Part shown: positions 16,233 to 25,584 of the stretch, in pieces
Layout: each line of letters begins with the position of its first letter
Position numbering within the stretch: position 1 is the first letter of the stretch
Assembly (NCBI RefSeq): GCF_001458215.1
Contig: NZ_CYTW01000001.1
Location: 682,001 to 746,000, forward strand
DNA length: 64,000 bases
Reading direction: 5' to 3'
Origin: Shimia thalassica
Lineage (GTDB): Bacteria; Pseudomonadota; Alphaproteobacteria; Rhodobacterales; Rhodobacteraceae
Made by a program: the position numbers and the translations under genes
The notes under the pieces: model-generated
Databases searched by the model: none
Told to the model about the DNA's origin: nothing
Seen by the model: only the letters and a program-made list of their open reading frames with translations

Positions 16233-19200
16233 TCAGTCCAGTTCAGCAAGCCGCGCAAGAGCGGCATTGAGTTTGGCTTCTTCCTCTTCCCGCGCGGCGA
16301 GGTTTTCGCGCGCTTCTTCCACCACTTCGGCAGGGGCCGATGCGACAAATTTCGGGTTGTTCAGGCGGCCGCGTAGACCCCCCAGTTCTTTGGCCAGCTT
16401 GCCGAGGGTTTTCTCCAGACGGGCCTTTTCTTCGTCCACGTCGATGATATCCGCCAACGGCAGGCCAAACGTCCCCCCGTCAACGGCGACGGTGACACAG
16501 CCTTTGGGGAAATCCGCAACATCCGTCAGGCTGTCGATACGGGCGATCTTTTTGATCAGGGCTTCGTTGCGGGCCCAGGCACCTTTGCCTGCGTCATCCA
16601 GTTCCGTGACCAGCATCGGCACTTTCAAACCGGCAGGGACATGCATCTGCGAGCGTGCCGAGCGCACGTTGTCGATGACCGAAATGACCCAGTTCATCTC
16701 GCGGTCGGCATCTGCGTCAACCAGATCACTACCATAGGTCGGCCAATCGGCGTGCACCAGCATCCCGCCGCGTTTGGCGGTTTCGCCCCACAGCTCTTCG
16801 GTGATGAACGGCATGATTGGGTGCAACAGGATCAGACACTGGTCCAGAACCCAGCCCATCGTGGCGCGGGTTTCGGCCTTGACCGCCTCGTCCTCGCTAC
16901 CAAGCAGAGGCTTGGCGAATTCCACGTACCAGTCGCAAACCTTGCCCCAGACAAAGGCATAGAGCCCCAAAGCCGCATCATTGAAACGATAGGCATCCAG
17001 CGCCTCGTCCACCAGCTCGCGCACCTTGGCAGTCTCGCCAATGATCCATTTGTTCACCGTGGCGCTGGCCTGTGGCACCTCCGAAGACGGCGCTCCGTTG
17101 AGATAAACTTCGTTCATCTCGGCAAAACGCACCGCGTTCCAGATTTTTGTGCCAAAGTTCCGATAGCCGGCGATGCGCTGCATATCCAGCTTCAGAACGC
17201 CGCCCATGGCCGCCATCGCCGCAGACGAGAACCGCAGCGCATCGGCACCGTATTCGTCGATGATTTCCAGCGGATCGATCACGTTGCCGGTCGACTTGGA
17301 CATCTTCTTGCCTTTGGCATCGCGCACGAGGCCATGCAAATAAACGGTGTCGAACGGAATGTCGCCCACCACGGCCAGCTGCATCATCATCATCCGGGCA
17401 ACCCAGAAGAACAGGATGTCCTGTCCGGTGATCAGGGTCGACGTGGGGAAATACTTTTGCATTTCCGTGGTGTCTTCCGGCCAGCCGAGTGTGCCGATGG
17501 GCCAGAGGCCGGACGAGAACCATGTATCCAGCACATCTGCGTCACGCCAAACCGGATACACCAGCTTGGTCGGGTCCTGAGACACTTCGTATGCGGCAAG
17601 GCCAGCCGCAAATGTGGAAATTGCTTCGGACCGGTCGGCAACCTCGATGACGGTCGCATGGTTCAATGGCGTCGGCAGGCGGGCTTCGTCGTCTTTGAAC
17701 TGGGATTTAACCTCGTCAAAGGACGCTGCACAGTGATGCGTCTCGTCGCCGATCAACAGCTGCTGGTCCGACAGAAGACGCCCCATTTCAACCAGGTCCA
17801 GAACGCCATCGCCTTCGTCGTCATAAACGCCTTTGGCCGTAAGGTTGAGACCATACCAAACCGGAATTTGGTGCCCCCACCAAAGCTGACGCGAGATACA
17901 CCAGGGCTCGATATTCTCGAGCCAGTGATAGTATACCTTTTCGCCGCTGTCGGGCATGATTTTCACGTCGCCATTGCGCACGGCGTCCAGCGCCGGACCA
18001 ACAACTTTTTCCGCGTCGACAAACCACTGGTCGGTCAGCATCGGCTCGATCACAACTTTCGAGCGGTCCCCGAACGGCTGCATGATGGGTTTGTTTTCAA
18101 CCATCGGCACAACAACCGTGATGTCATTGCCCTCGTCGTCTTTCTGAACGGCGGTTGTCATCACCGCGAGACCTTCGTCGGTGATCTGCTGAACAACGAT
18201 TTTACGCGCTTCAAAGCGGTCCAGACCCCGAATGTCATCGGGCACGAGGTTGATGGCATCAACTTCGTTTTCGGTAAAGCTGTCGCCTTTTGCGTGACCT
18301 TGCGCCTTGGCGGCTTCGTCCGCATAGGGCGCGCCATCTGCCCGCATGTGACCCTTCATGTCCATCAGACGGTACATCGGGATGCCGCCACGTTTGGCAA
18401 CCTGATAGTCGTTAAAGTCATGCGCACCGGTGATTTTCACCGCACCCGACCCAAAGTCCTTGTCGGGGTATTCATCGGTGATGATCGGGATCAGACGGCG
18501 ATGCTCTTTCGGGCCAACCGGAATTTCAACCAGCTTGCCAACAATCGGCGCATAGCGCTCGTCTGACGGGTGCACGGCAACGGCGCCGTCACCCAGCATG
18601 GTTTCGGGGCGGGTGGTGGCAATCGAGATATAATCGCGCTCTTCCTCAAGCGTGACATTCCCGTCTTCGTCTTTTTCAACGTAGGTATAGGTCGCACCAC
18701 CGGCCAGCGGGTATTTGAAGTGCCACATGTGGCCCGCGACTTCGATGTTCTCGACCTCAAGGTCCGAGATCGCGGTTTCGAAATGCGGGTCCCAGTTGAC
18801 CAGACGCTTGCCGCGATAGATGAAGCCTTTGTTGTACATATCAACAAAGACCTTGATGACGGCATCATGGAAGTTGCCGCTGGCTTCGTCTTCGGGGGCA
18901 CCGGGAGCGCCGGACATGGTAAAGGCCGTGCGCGAGAAGTCGCAGGATGCGCCAAGACGTTTCAGCTGGTTGATGATTGTGCCGCCGCTTTCGGCTTTCC
19001 AGTCCCAGACCTTTTCAAGGAAGGCATCCCGACCCAATTCGCGACGCGAGGGCTGGTTGGTTTCGGCAAGCTTGCGTTCCACAACCATTTGCGTGGCAAT
19101 GCCCGCGTGGTCCGTACCTGGTTGCCAAAGGGTGTCAAACCCCTGCATGCGCTTCCAGCGGATCAGGATATCCTGAAGCGTGTTGTTGAACGCATGGCCC

Positions 19201-19361
19201 ATGTGCAAAACGCCTGTGACGTTCGGCGGCGGGATCATGATGCAATAGGTGCTGGCATCCGGTTTTGCATTTGCACCAGCCGTAAAACAGCCAGCTTTTT
19301 CCCACGCCTCGAACAGACGTGTTTCGGCTTCGGCCGCATTGAATGTCTTTTCCATCGCCAT
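16233..19361 (-). CDS. valS: Valyl-tRNA synthetase
   Basis: This 1042-residue class I synthetase has the HIGH-type motif within [16 protein letters not shown] (about 46-58), a large editing domain, and KMSKS within [14 protein letters not shown] (about residue 687). The C-terminus (about 970-1042) is a charged coiled coil, [18 protein letters not shown], that binds tRNA in this family. It is longer than the 951-residue E. coli enzyme, partly through insertions in the editing and catalytic domains such as the acidic stretch around [15 protein letters not shown]. It charges tRNA-Val in the cytoplasm. Confidence 0.97.
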   Translation of the reverse strand: MAMEKTFNAAEAETRLFEAWEKAGCFTAGANAKPDASTYCIMIPPPNVTGVLHMGHAFNNTLQDILIRWKRMQGFDTLWQPGTDHAGIATQMVVERKLAETNQPSRRELGRDAFLEKVWDWKAESGGTIINQLKRLGASCDFSRTAFTMSGAPGAPEDEASGNFHDAVIKVFVDMYNKGFIYRGKRLVNWDPHFETAISDLEVENIEVAGHMWHFKYPLAGGATYTYVEKDEDGNVTLEEERDYISIATTRPETMLGDGAVAVHPSDERYAPIVGKLVEIPVGPKEHRRLIPIITDEYPDKDFGSGAVKITGAHDFNDYQVAKRGGIPMYRLMDMKGHMRADGAPYADEAAKAQGHAKGDSFTENEVDAINLVPDDIRGLDRFEARKIVVQQITDEGLAVMTTAVQKDDEGNDITVVVPMVENKPIMQPFGDRSKVVIEPMLTDQWFVDAEKVVGPALDAVRNGDVKIMPDSGEKVYYHWLENIEPWCISRQLWWGHQIPVWYGLNLTAKGVYDDEGDGVLDLVEMGRLLSDQQLLIGDETHHCAASFDEVKSQFKDDEARLPTPLNHATVIEVADRSEAISTFAAGLAAYEVSQDPTKLVYPVWRDADVLDTWFSSGLWPIGTLGWPEDTTEMQKYFPTSTLITGQDILFFWVARMMMMQLAVVGDIPFDTVYLHGLVRDAKGKKMSKSTGNVIDPLEIIDEYGADALRFSSAAMAAMGGVLKLDMQRIAGYRNFGTKIWNAVRFAEMNEVYLNGAPSSEVPQASATVNKWIIGETAKVRELVDEALDAYRFNDAALGLYAFVWGKVCDWYVEFAKPLLGSEDEAVKAETRATMGWVLDQCLILLHPIMPFITEELWGETAKRGGMLVHADWPTYGSDLVDADADREMNWVISVIDNVRSARSQMHVPAGLKVPMLVTELDDAGKGAWARNEALIKKIARIDSLTDVADFPKGCVTVAVDGGTFGLPLADIIDVDEEKARLEKTLGKLAKELGGLRGRLNNPKFVASAPAEVVEEARENLAAREEEEAKLNAALARLAELD

Positions 19362-19527
19362 GGGTCATGATCCTGCGTGATTGGGAGTTTCCAGATCACT
19401 TACCGAATGGCGCGCCAAAGGGGAAGCGGGCGCAACCAAATTGTGCGCTTCTGCCTCTAATTAGACGGGTTTCGAAACATATTGCGGGGCAGGCGGGGGA
19501 TGCCCTGCCAAAGCAAGGCATCAAAAG

Positions 19528-20154
19528 TCACATCTGTGCGCGCTCTGCCGCAACAGCAGAATCCGTCAAAGGCAGGCGTTCGCCGCTGCGGATCACACTG
19601 GCCGCATAGGGCTCGCGCGCAAAAACCTCTTCGACCATCGGCGCAAAGAACGAAAGCGGCAGGTCGTCGTATTCCGGATCAAAAGACGCCTGATCCCAGC
19701 GTTCACAGAATTCCGCGCAGTCATCGAAATAGGCATGGCCGACATGGCGGTCCCGCTTGTGCTGGTCAAACCCGTCGAGGTGATGGCCGTAATACAGCAT
19801 CTGAAAATCACCATGGGTCTGAACGCACCATGTGCATTGTTCGCGCACAAAAGGCTTCAGGATCGTGGCGGCGTATTCGTCATGGTTATAGGGCGCATAA
19901 ATGTCGCCGATGTCATGCAGCAGGGCCGCGACAACCCAATCTGTATCGGCGCCATCCCGCCAAGCGCGGGTTGCGGATTGCACGGAATGCCCCAGACGGG
20001 TGATCTGATATCCGGACAATCCCTCGTCCAGATCCACCAAGGCCTTCAAAAGGCGTCGGGCCGTGTGTTTGGTGTGATCGATTTCATGGGCTGTCAGGAA
20101 TTCGTATTCTTCCTTGGTGCCATCTTTCATCTGCGTGAAACGAACCTTGTCCAT
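19528..20154 (-). CDS. HD-domain protein, PhnZ/inositol-oxygenase-like
   Basis: This 208-residue protein has the HD metal-site pattern: H56 in LGHSVQ, H80-D81 in AALLHDIGD, H91 in NHDEYAA, H114 in VQTHGD. The LxHSxQ...AALLHDxG arrangement resembles the mixed-valent di-iron oxygenases PhnZ and myo-inositol oxygenase more than HD phosphohydrolases, so it could be an oxygenase. PhnZ's Tyr/Glu lid is not clearly conserved, and no phosphonate genes are near. GGAG lies 7 bases before the ATG. A 10-bp-arm palindrome lies upstream at 20323-20361. Confidence 0.7.
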   Translation of the reverse strand: MDKVRFTQMKDGTKEEYEFLTAHEIDHTKHTARRLLKALVDLDEGLSGYQITRLGHSVQSATRAWRDGADTDWVVAALLHDIGDIYAPYNHDEYAATILKPFVREQCTWCVQTHGDFQMLYYGHHLDGFDQHKRDRHVGHAYFDDCAEFCERWDQASFDPEYDDLPLSFFAPMVEEVFAREPYAASVIRSGERLPLTDSAVAAERAQM

Positions 20155-20322
20155 CTTCTGGCTCCTTCGAACATGTTTGCGCCGCGCCGGCCAACAGGAC
20201 CGTGGATTGATCAGTGCGGATTTTGGCGCGCAAGGCAAGCGTTTCCGGCATGGTCTGGCTCGTCGTCAAAACACGCCAATCGGCCTGTTGCACGTGTCCG
20301 CCTTAAAGGTCTCGTAACAGTT

Positions 20323-20361
20323 TGTTTTGTACATTTTGGGTCCGCCAGATGGTACAAAACA
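20323..20361. promoter_or_regulatory. Palindrome upstream of HD-domain gene, candidate operator
   Basis: TGTTTTGTAC (20323-20332) and GTACAAAACA (20352-20361) are perfect 10-bp inverted arms separated by 19 bp. They lie in the 230-bp gap between the lrp-like stop and the HD-domain gene start, about 170-200 bases upstream of the latter. The AT-rich arms with a GTAC end resemble a dimeric or paired regulator site. The regulator is unknown. Confidence 0.45.
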
Positions 20362-20371
20362 TAAGATTTGC

Positions 20372-20396
20372 CAAAAAAGGCCCGCTAAGCGCGGGC
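20372..20396 (-). terminator. Intrinsic terminator overlapping the Lrp-like stop codon
   Basis: On the minus strand GCCCGC-GCTTA-GCGGGC is followed by CTTTTTTGG. The loop contains the TAG stop of the Lrp-family gene, so coding end and terminator overlap. Confidence 0.8.
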
Positions 20397-20822
20397 GCGG
20401 TCCAGCTTTGTCGCCAGATGAATCAGGCTTTCCGACCCCTTCACACCACGCGTTTCCCCGATGAGATCAAGCGTTTCATCCAGTTCCGACGTGCTGTCCG
20501 CCGCCACCTGAACAATCAGATCAACCCTGCCAGAGCAGGTATGCACGGTTTCAACGGCGGACAGTGTTTTGAGTCGTTGCAAAACAGCCGGTCCAGACCG
20601 CAATTCAATCGAAACCAGCACGGTTGCACGGATGCGTGGGCGCACGACCTCACCCAGCCGAAGCGTATACCCCGCAATTGCGCCGCTTTCCTCCAAACGC
20701 TCTAGCCGGGCCTGAACGGTGGTACGCGCCAGGCCCAGTTTTCGGGCAAGCGTTGCAACAGGTGCACGCGCGTTGTCCGTCAGCAGGGTTAATAGTTTGC
20801 GATCTGTTTCGTCTAATTGCAT
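20385..20822 (-). CDS. Lrp/AsnC family transcriptional regulator
   Basis: This 145-residue regulator has an N-terminal winged helix (LDETDRKLLTLLTDNARAPVATLARKLGLARTTVQ, in parts) and a C-terminal RAM/AsnC effector domain. Such proteins sense amino acids and form octamers on DNA. It is divergent from the ornithine decarboxylase gene across 109 bp, so that gene is a likely target. The intergenic DNA carries GATATG at 20835-20840 and 20847-20852, 12 bp apart. I chose the MQLDETDRKLL start at 20822 because it matches family N-termini. Confidence 0.85.
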   Translation of the reverse strand: MQLDETDRKLLTLLTDNARAPVATLARKLGLARTTVQARLERLEESGAIAGYTLRLGEVVRPRIRATVLVSIELRSGPAVLQRLKTLSAVETVHTCSGRVDLIVQVAADSTSELDETLDLIGETRGVKGSESLIHLATKLDRARA

Positions 20823-20931
20823 CCAGGTCTCGGCGATATGACGTTCGATATGTTCATAATAACCAAAGTGCCGCATGAAATCGACGGGAAAGCTGCGCAA
20901 ACTTAAAAGAAACAGGACGTGAGGTAGAGTT

Positions 20932-22065
20932 ATGCGCAATCAACCGGCCCTTTGGCCGTCACCAGAATGGCACCTTAAAAAGTTCACACCGGATTTGCCG
21001 GTTTTGTATTTCTCGCCGGATGTGCTGCAATCAACAGCGAAGCGGTTTCTGGGCGGTTTTGATGGTCTGGTGACCTATGCGGTCAAAGCCAACGATGATG
21101 CCGAAGTGCTGGCCAACCTCGTCGCCGCAGGCATTGCCGCGTTTGATGTTGCGTCGCCGCCGGAAATGCGGCGCGTGCGCGATGCCAAACCGGATGCCGT
21201 TTTGCACTATCACAACCCTGTCCGCTCACCTGACGAGATCGCACAGGCGGTGGGGCATGGCATCGCAAGCTGGTCCATCGATTCCGTAACCGAGCTGGAC
21301 AAACTGGCGGATGTACCCCGCCAAGGCACTGAAATCGCAGTGCGTCTTCGCTTGCCCGTTGCGGGGGCGGCCTATGATTTTGGAGAGAAATTCGGGGCCG
21401 ATCCTGACCTTGCCGTGACCCTCTTGCAAAAAGTGGTCGAGATGGGGTTCGTGCCATCACTTACCTTTCATCCCGGAACACAATGCGGCGACCCTCAGGC
21501 GTGGGCTGTGTATATCGTCGAAGCGGCGGATGTTGCGAAACGGGCCGGTGTGCGGCTGGCTCGGTTAAACGTCGGAGGCGGATTTGCCGCCCACCGCAGC
21601 GGAGCGGCCCCGGATCTCGAAGCCATATTCGACCGTATCTCTCAAGAGACGCACCGTGCCTTTGGCCTTGATGCTCCACAGCTTGTTTGCGAACCGGGCC
21701 GCGCGATGGTGGCCGAGGCCTTTACTCTTGGCTTGCGCATCAAAGCCATCCGGGGAGAAGACGCCGTATTTTTGAACGATGGCGTCTACGGAGCGTTGAC
21801 AGAATTGCGTGATATCGGTGTTCCGGATCGCATTCAGGTGATGCGTGCAACCGGAGAACCGGTAGAGGGCGCCCTGCGATCCCGCGTGATATTCGGGCCT
21901 ACGTGTGACTCGTTGGATCGTCTGCCGGATCCGCTGCCTCTACCCACGAATATTGCTGAAGGAGACTATGTTCTGTTTCGCGCGATGGGCGCCTATTCTG
22001 CTTCGATTTCAACGGGCTTTAACGGGTATGGCCTGCAGGATGTGGTGACTGTCGCCGCGCTTTAG
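20932..22065 (+). CDS. Type III PLP-dependent ornithine/lysine decarboxylase
   Basis: This 377-residue alanine-racemase-fold decarboxylase has the PLP lysine in YAVKAND (about residues 46-52), the phosphate-binding GGGFAAHRS, and the active-site cysteine in FGPTCDSLD. These mark the eukaryotic-like ornithine decarboxylases that make putrescine; many alphaproteobacterial members also accept lysine. The length is normal. GAGGT lies 6 bases before the ATG. The adjacent divergent Lrp-type gene is a plausible regulator. Confidence 0.9.
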   Translation: MRNQPALWPSPEWHLKKFTPDLPVLYFSPDVLQSTAKRFLGGFDGLVTYAVKANDDAEVLANLVAAGIAAFDVASPPEMRRVRDAKPDAVLHYHNPVRSPDEIAQAVGHGIASWSIDSVTELDKLADVPRQGTEIAVRLRLPVAGAAYDFGEKFGADPDLAVTLLQKVVEMGFVPSLTFHPGTQCGDPQAWAVYIVEAADVAKRAGVRLARLNVGGGFAAHRSGAAPDLEAIFDRISQETHRAFGLDAPQLVCEPGRAMVAEAFTLGLRIKAIRGEDAVFLNDGVYGALTELRDIGVPDRIQVMRATGEPVEGALRSRVIFGPTCDSLDRLPDPLPLPTNIAEGDYVLFRAMGAYSASISTGFNGYGLQDVVTVAAL

Positions 22066-22169
22066 GAAAAGGACATTGAACAACGACGTGGCGTAGGGGC
22101 TGTTGGGGCTGGACTGCAAAGGCCTGCTGGTTAAAGTTAACCTCTTATGGACCAGCAAAGGGCGCCTTC

Positions 22170-24467
22170 ATGGACAAGTTCGGTAAAAGCCAATCGGTAA
22201 GACGCGTGGAAGATCTGCGGTTTCTGCGCGGCGAAGGCAAATATGTCGACGACATCACCCCCGAAAACGCACTGTTTGGCGTGTTTTTGCGGTCTCCGGT
22301 GGCGCATGCGACCATCACTGAACTGGACGTCAGTGATGCCAAGGAAGCCGACGGTGTCCACAGCGTTCTGACTGTGGAGGATCTCAAGCGTGCCGGAATG
22401 CAGGTCGCGATGCAGGCCATGACGCTGGACAATCGGGATGGCAGCACGTCGGTGAACCCTTACCGGCCGATGCTGGCAGACGGAAAGGTGCGGTTTGTTG
22501 GTGAACCGGTTGCGCTGGTTGTGGCCGAATCGCTCGATCAGGCGCGGGATGCTGTTGAAATGATCCTGTTCGATTATGAGGAATTGCCGGCCCATATGCT
22601 GCGGGAACGCGGCGGAGAACCGCTGCATGACAATGTACCCGACAACCTTGGGTTCGACTGGGGCATGGGCGACGAGGCCGCGGTTGCCACCTTGTTTGAG
22701 AGCGCCGCACATGTTGTCTCTCTCGAAATTGATGACAATCGCGTCATCGTCAACCCGCTTGAGCCGCGTGGCTGTTTTGCCGAATGGGAAGACGGACGAC
22801 TGCATGTTTCTGTCAATGCCCAAGGCGTTTGGGTGCCGCGCGATCATCTGGCTGCCGGTTTTGATCTGCCCAAAGAACAGGTGCGCGTCACCAATCCGGA
22901 TGTCGGGGGCGGCTTTGGCCTCAAGGGGATGGTGCATCCCGAAATGTTCTCGGTCGCACAGGCCGCGCGTTTGTTGGACAAGCCCGTGCGCTGGATGTCC
23001 GAGCGGACCGAGGCGATGCTGGGCGACAATGGCGCGCGCGATCTGATCTCGACCGCAGAAATGGCTTTTGATGAAAACAACAAGGCGGTGGCCTATCGTG
23101 TAATCTCTCGCTGCAATTTGGGAGCCTACAGCTCGCAATTCGGCCAACTTATTCAAACGCGTCTGTTTAGCCGGGTTTTGATGGGCGTGTACGATGTGCA
23201 GGCAACATGGCTGAATGCGGAAGGTATCTATACCAACACTTCACCTGTTGATGCCTATCGCGGTGCTGGACGTCCCGAAGCCATTTATGTGCTTGAACGG
23301 TTGATGGACCGCGCTGCCAGAGAATTGGGGGTCGACCCGTGGGAATTACGCCGCAAAAACTTCATTGCTCCTGATGCCTTCCCCTATGCAGCGTCGACCG
23401 GAGAGACTTATGACGTTGGCGATTTCCCCAAGGTCTTGTCACGGGTGGCCGAATTCGCGGATGTCGCAGGCTATGAGGCGCGCAAAGCGGCAAGCGCCGC
23501 GAATGGCAAACTTCGCGGTCAGGGCCTGTGTTACTATATCGAAAGTATTTTGGGCGATCCTTCCGAAGGCGCAAAAGTCGAATTCAGAGAGGATGGCACC
23601 GTCGCAATCTATGTCGGCACACAAAGCAACGGACAGGGCCACGAAACGGTCTATGCCCAGTTCCTGTCGGATCAGACGGGCATCCCTGCTGAGCTGATCG
23701 AAGTCGTTCAAGGCGACAGTGACCGGATCGCCCGGGGTGGCGGGACAGGCGGCTCGCGGTCGGTCACGGTACAGACCTCGGCGACACTGGCGACGGTTGA
23801 TGTTATGATGGCAGCCTTTCTGCCGTTCCTGTCGGAAAAGATGGGCGTGGATGAGAGCGATATTCGCTTTGACGACGAACGGTTCCGCGCGGACGGGTCC
23901 AACCTGACACCAACGGTTCTGGATGTGGCGGACATGGCACGCGAGGACGGGCGAACTGACCTGCTGACCCACGAAGCCCGCATGACATTGCCGGCACGGT
24001 CGTTCCCCAACGGGGCGCATGTGTGCGAAGTCGAAATCGACCCCGAAACCGGTCAAACCGTGGTGGACCGCTATACCGTGGTGGATGACTTTGGAAACCT
24101 GATCAACCCGATGCTCGCCGAAGGGCAGGTTCACGGGGGGGTTGCCCAAGGGGTCGGGCAGGCGTTGATGGAACACGTCGGCTATGACGAAGACGGTCAA
24201 CTGCTCACGGCAACGTTTATGGACTATGCCATGCCAAGAGCGAATGATCTGCCTATGTATATGTTTGATACGGAACCTGTTCCGTCAACGGCGAATATCA
24301 TGGGCATGAAGGGATGCGGTGAGGCCGGAACCGTCGGTGCGATGGCGGCAACCGCGAACGCGGTACAGGATGCCCTTTGGGATCTGGGTGTGCGTCAGGC
24401 GGACATGCCCTTTACACCAGTGAAAGTTTGGGAATTGCTCAAGGATGTCTCTCACACGGCTCGGTAA
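22170..24467 (+). CDS. Xanthine dehydrogenase-family molybdopterin-binding subunit (form II CoxL-like)
   Basis: This 765-residue protein has the large-subunit architecture of the xanthine oxidase/CO dehydrogenase family: an a/b hammerhead (about 20-130), GGGFGLKG, and the C-terminal catalytic glutamate in KGCGEAGTVG (E718). The active-site loop is AYRGAGR (about 362-368), the form II type, not the AYxCSFR of true CO dehydrogenase, so CO oxidation is unlikely and an unknown N-heterocycle or aldehyde is more likely. No FAD or 2Fe-2S subunit gene is adjacent, so its partners must be elsewhere. Its stop overlaps the next gene by 23 bases. Confidence 0.88.
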   Translation: MDKFGKSQSVRRVEDLRFLRGEGKYVDDITPENALFGVFLRSPVAHATITELDVSDAKEADGVHSVLTVEDLKRAGMQVAMQAMTLDNRDGSTSVNPYRPMLADGKVRFVGEPVALVVAESLDQARDAVEMILFDYEELPAHMLRERGGEPLHDNVPDNLGFDWGMGDEAAVATLFESAAHVVSLEIDDNRVIVNPLEPRGCFAEWEDGRLHVSVNAQGVWVPRDHLAAGFDLPKEQVRVTNPDVGGGFGLKGMVHPEMFSVAQAARLLDKPVRWMSERTEAMLGDNGARDLISTAEMAFDENNKAVAYRVISRCNLGAYSSQFGQLIQTRLFSRVLMGVYDVQATWLNAEGIYTNTSPVDAYRGAGRPEAIYVLERLMDRAARELGVDPWELRRKNFIAPDAFPYAASTGETYDVGDFPKVLSRVAEFADVAGYEARKAASAANGKLRGQGLCYYIESILGDPSEGAKVEFREDGTVAIYVGTQSNGQGHETVYAQFLSDQTGIPAELIEVVQGDSDRIARGGGTGGSRSVTVQTSATLATVDVMMAAFLPFLSEKMGVDESDIRFDDERFRADGSNLTPTVLDVADMAREDGRTDLLTHEARMTLPARSFPNGAHVCEVEIDPETGQTVVDRYTVVDDFGNLINPMLAEGQVHGGVAQGVGQALMEHVGYDEDGQLLTATFMDYAMPRANDLPMYMFDTEPVPSTANIMGMKGCGEAGTVGAMAATANAVQDALWDLGVRQADMPFTPVKVWELLKDVSHTAR

Positions 24468-25509
24468 GAAACTTTTTGGATGGCTCGGGCGCCCCCTGCG
24501 CTCGGACCACACGAAAACACGCAAGCGTGGGCCACAAATCCATGTGATCATTCTGGATGGCACGATGTCCACGCTTGAGCCGGGACATGAAACAAACGCC
24601 GGACAGACCTATCGTCTATTGCAGGAAATGAACGGCGAGCTGACGCTTTACTACGAAGCAGGCGTTCAATGGCACACATGGCGCAGCTCCGCAGACGTTC
24701 TGATGGGGCGCGGTTTAAACCGACAGATCAGGCGGGCCTACGGGTTCCTTGCGTCCCGCTACCGTCCCGGCGACAGGATTTTCCTCATGGGGTACTCGCG
24801 TGGCGCATTTGCAGTGCGGTCGCTGGCGGGCGTAATTGACCGCGTGGGTCTGATCAGGGCCAATTGCGCAACCGAGCGGAACGTGCGCCAAATCTACCGC
24901 CTTTATGAGAAAAATCCTGACGGTGAAGCATCCAGAGCCTTTGCTCGGGAATATTGTCACGATCACGTCGAGATCGAAATGATCGGGGTCTGGGACACGG
25001 TAAAAGCGCTTGGTCTTCGCCTTCCTGTGTTGTGGCGCCTGACCGAAGAACAGCATGCGTTTCACAACCATCACTTGGGCCAGAGCGTGAAACACGGGTT
25101 TCATGCGCTTGCGCTGGACGAAACCCGCGAAGTGTTCGAGCCGGTTCTGTGGGAATGTCCTGACGACTGGCAAGGGCAGCGCGCGGAACAAATGTGGTTT
25201 CGGGGCGCGCATGGCGATATTGGCGGGCAACTTGGCGGGTTCGAGGCCGCCCGCCCGCTCGCAAACGTGCCACTGGTCTGGATGCTGGAATGCGCCGAGA
25301 CCTGCGGTCTTCCCTTACCGCCGGATTGGCAAAGCAGATTCCCGATGGATCCGCAGGCCCCGTCGGTTGGCACATGGCAAAGCTGGGGCAAAATGTTCCT
25401 GCTTCGCAAAGCCCGCGTTGTGGGGCTGGATCGCTCTGAAAAAATACACCCCACCGCCCGGGCCCATGTCGAAGCCGGCGCCCTCAAAGCGATTCAGGTC
25501 GCTGAGTAA
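24445..25509 (+). CDS. DUF2235 domain alpha/beta hydrolase
   Basis: This 354-residue protein is a DUF2235 hydrolase. The nucleophile elbow is MGYSRGAF (S118), with a likely acid at D184 in GVWDTVKALG and a histidine at H256 in FRGAHGDIGG. Members of this family include phospholipase toxins of type VI secretion (Tle1 type), but many are housekeeping hydrolases and no secretion genes lie here. The ATG overlaps the end of the molybdoenzyme gene by 23 bases, so the two are probably cotranscribed. Three to four basic residues (KTRKRG) precede the catalytic domain. Confidence 0.85.
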   Translation: MSLTRLGKKLFGWLGRPLRSDHTKTRKRGPQIHVIILDGTMSTLEPGHETNAGQTYRLLQEMNGELTLYYEAGVQWHTWRSSADVLMGRGLNRQIRRAYGFLASRYRPGDRIFLMGYSRGAFAVRSLAGVIDRVGLIRANCATERNVRQIYRLYEKNPDGEASRAFAREYCHDHVEIEMIGVWDTVKALGLRLPVLWRLTEEQHAFHNHHLGQSVKHGFHALALDETREVFEPVLWECPDDWQGQRAEQMWFRGAHGDIGGQLGGFEAARPLANVPLVWMLECAETCGLPLPPDWQSRFPMDPQAPSVGTWQSWGKMFLLRKARVVGLDRSEKIHPTARAHVEAGALKAIQVAE

Positions 25510-25524
25510 CCGATCCAAGGCGCG

Positions 25525-25572
25525 CCTTCTTCTGGCTCAAAATATCCCGGGGGTTCGGGGGCTGGCCCCCGA
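25525..25572. repeat. Intergenic repeat element, copy A
   Basis: A 25-base core, CTTCTTCTGGCTCAA then AATATCCCGG, is followed by a hairpin (TCGGGGGC-TG-GCCCCCGA, 25555-25572). A second copy with the same core and a different hairpin lies at 56568-56615. Both sit between convergent stop codons. It looks like a REP-type element. Confidence 0.7.
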
Positions 25573-25584
25573 TCGTTGCGAATG

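Noticed and set aside
16641-18566. A 641-codon open frame on the plus strand antisense to valS
   Set aside because: It lies wholly inside the well-conserved valS gene, has no ribosome-binding site and its composition (His, Arg and Gln-rich) is that of the reverse strand of a GC-rich gene.
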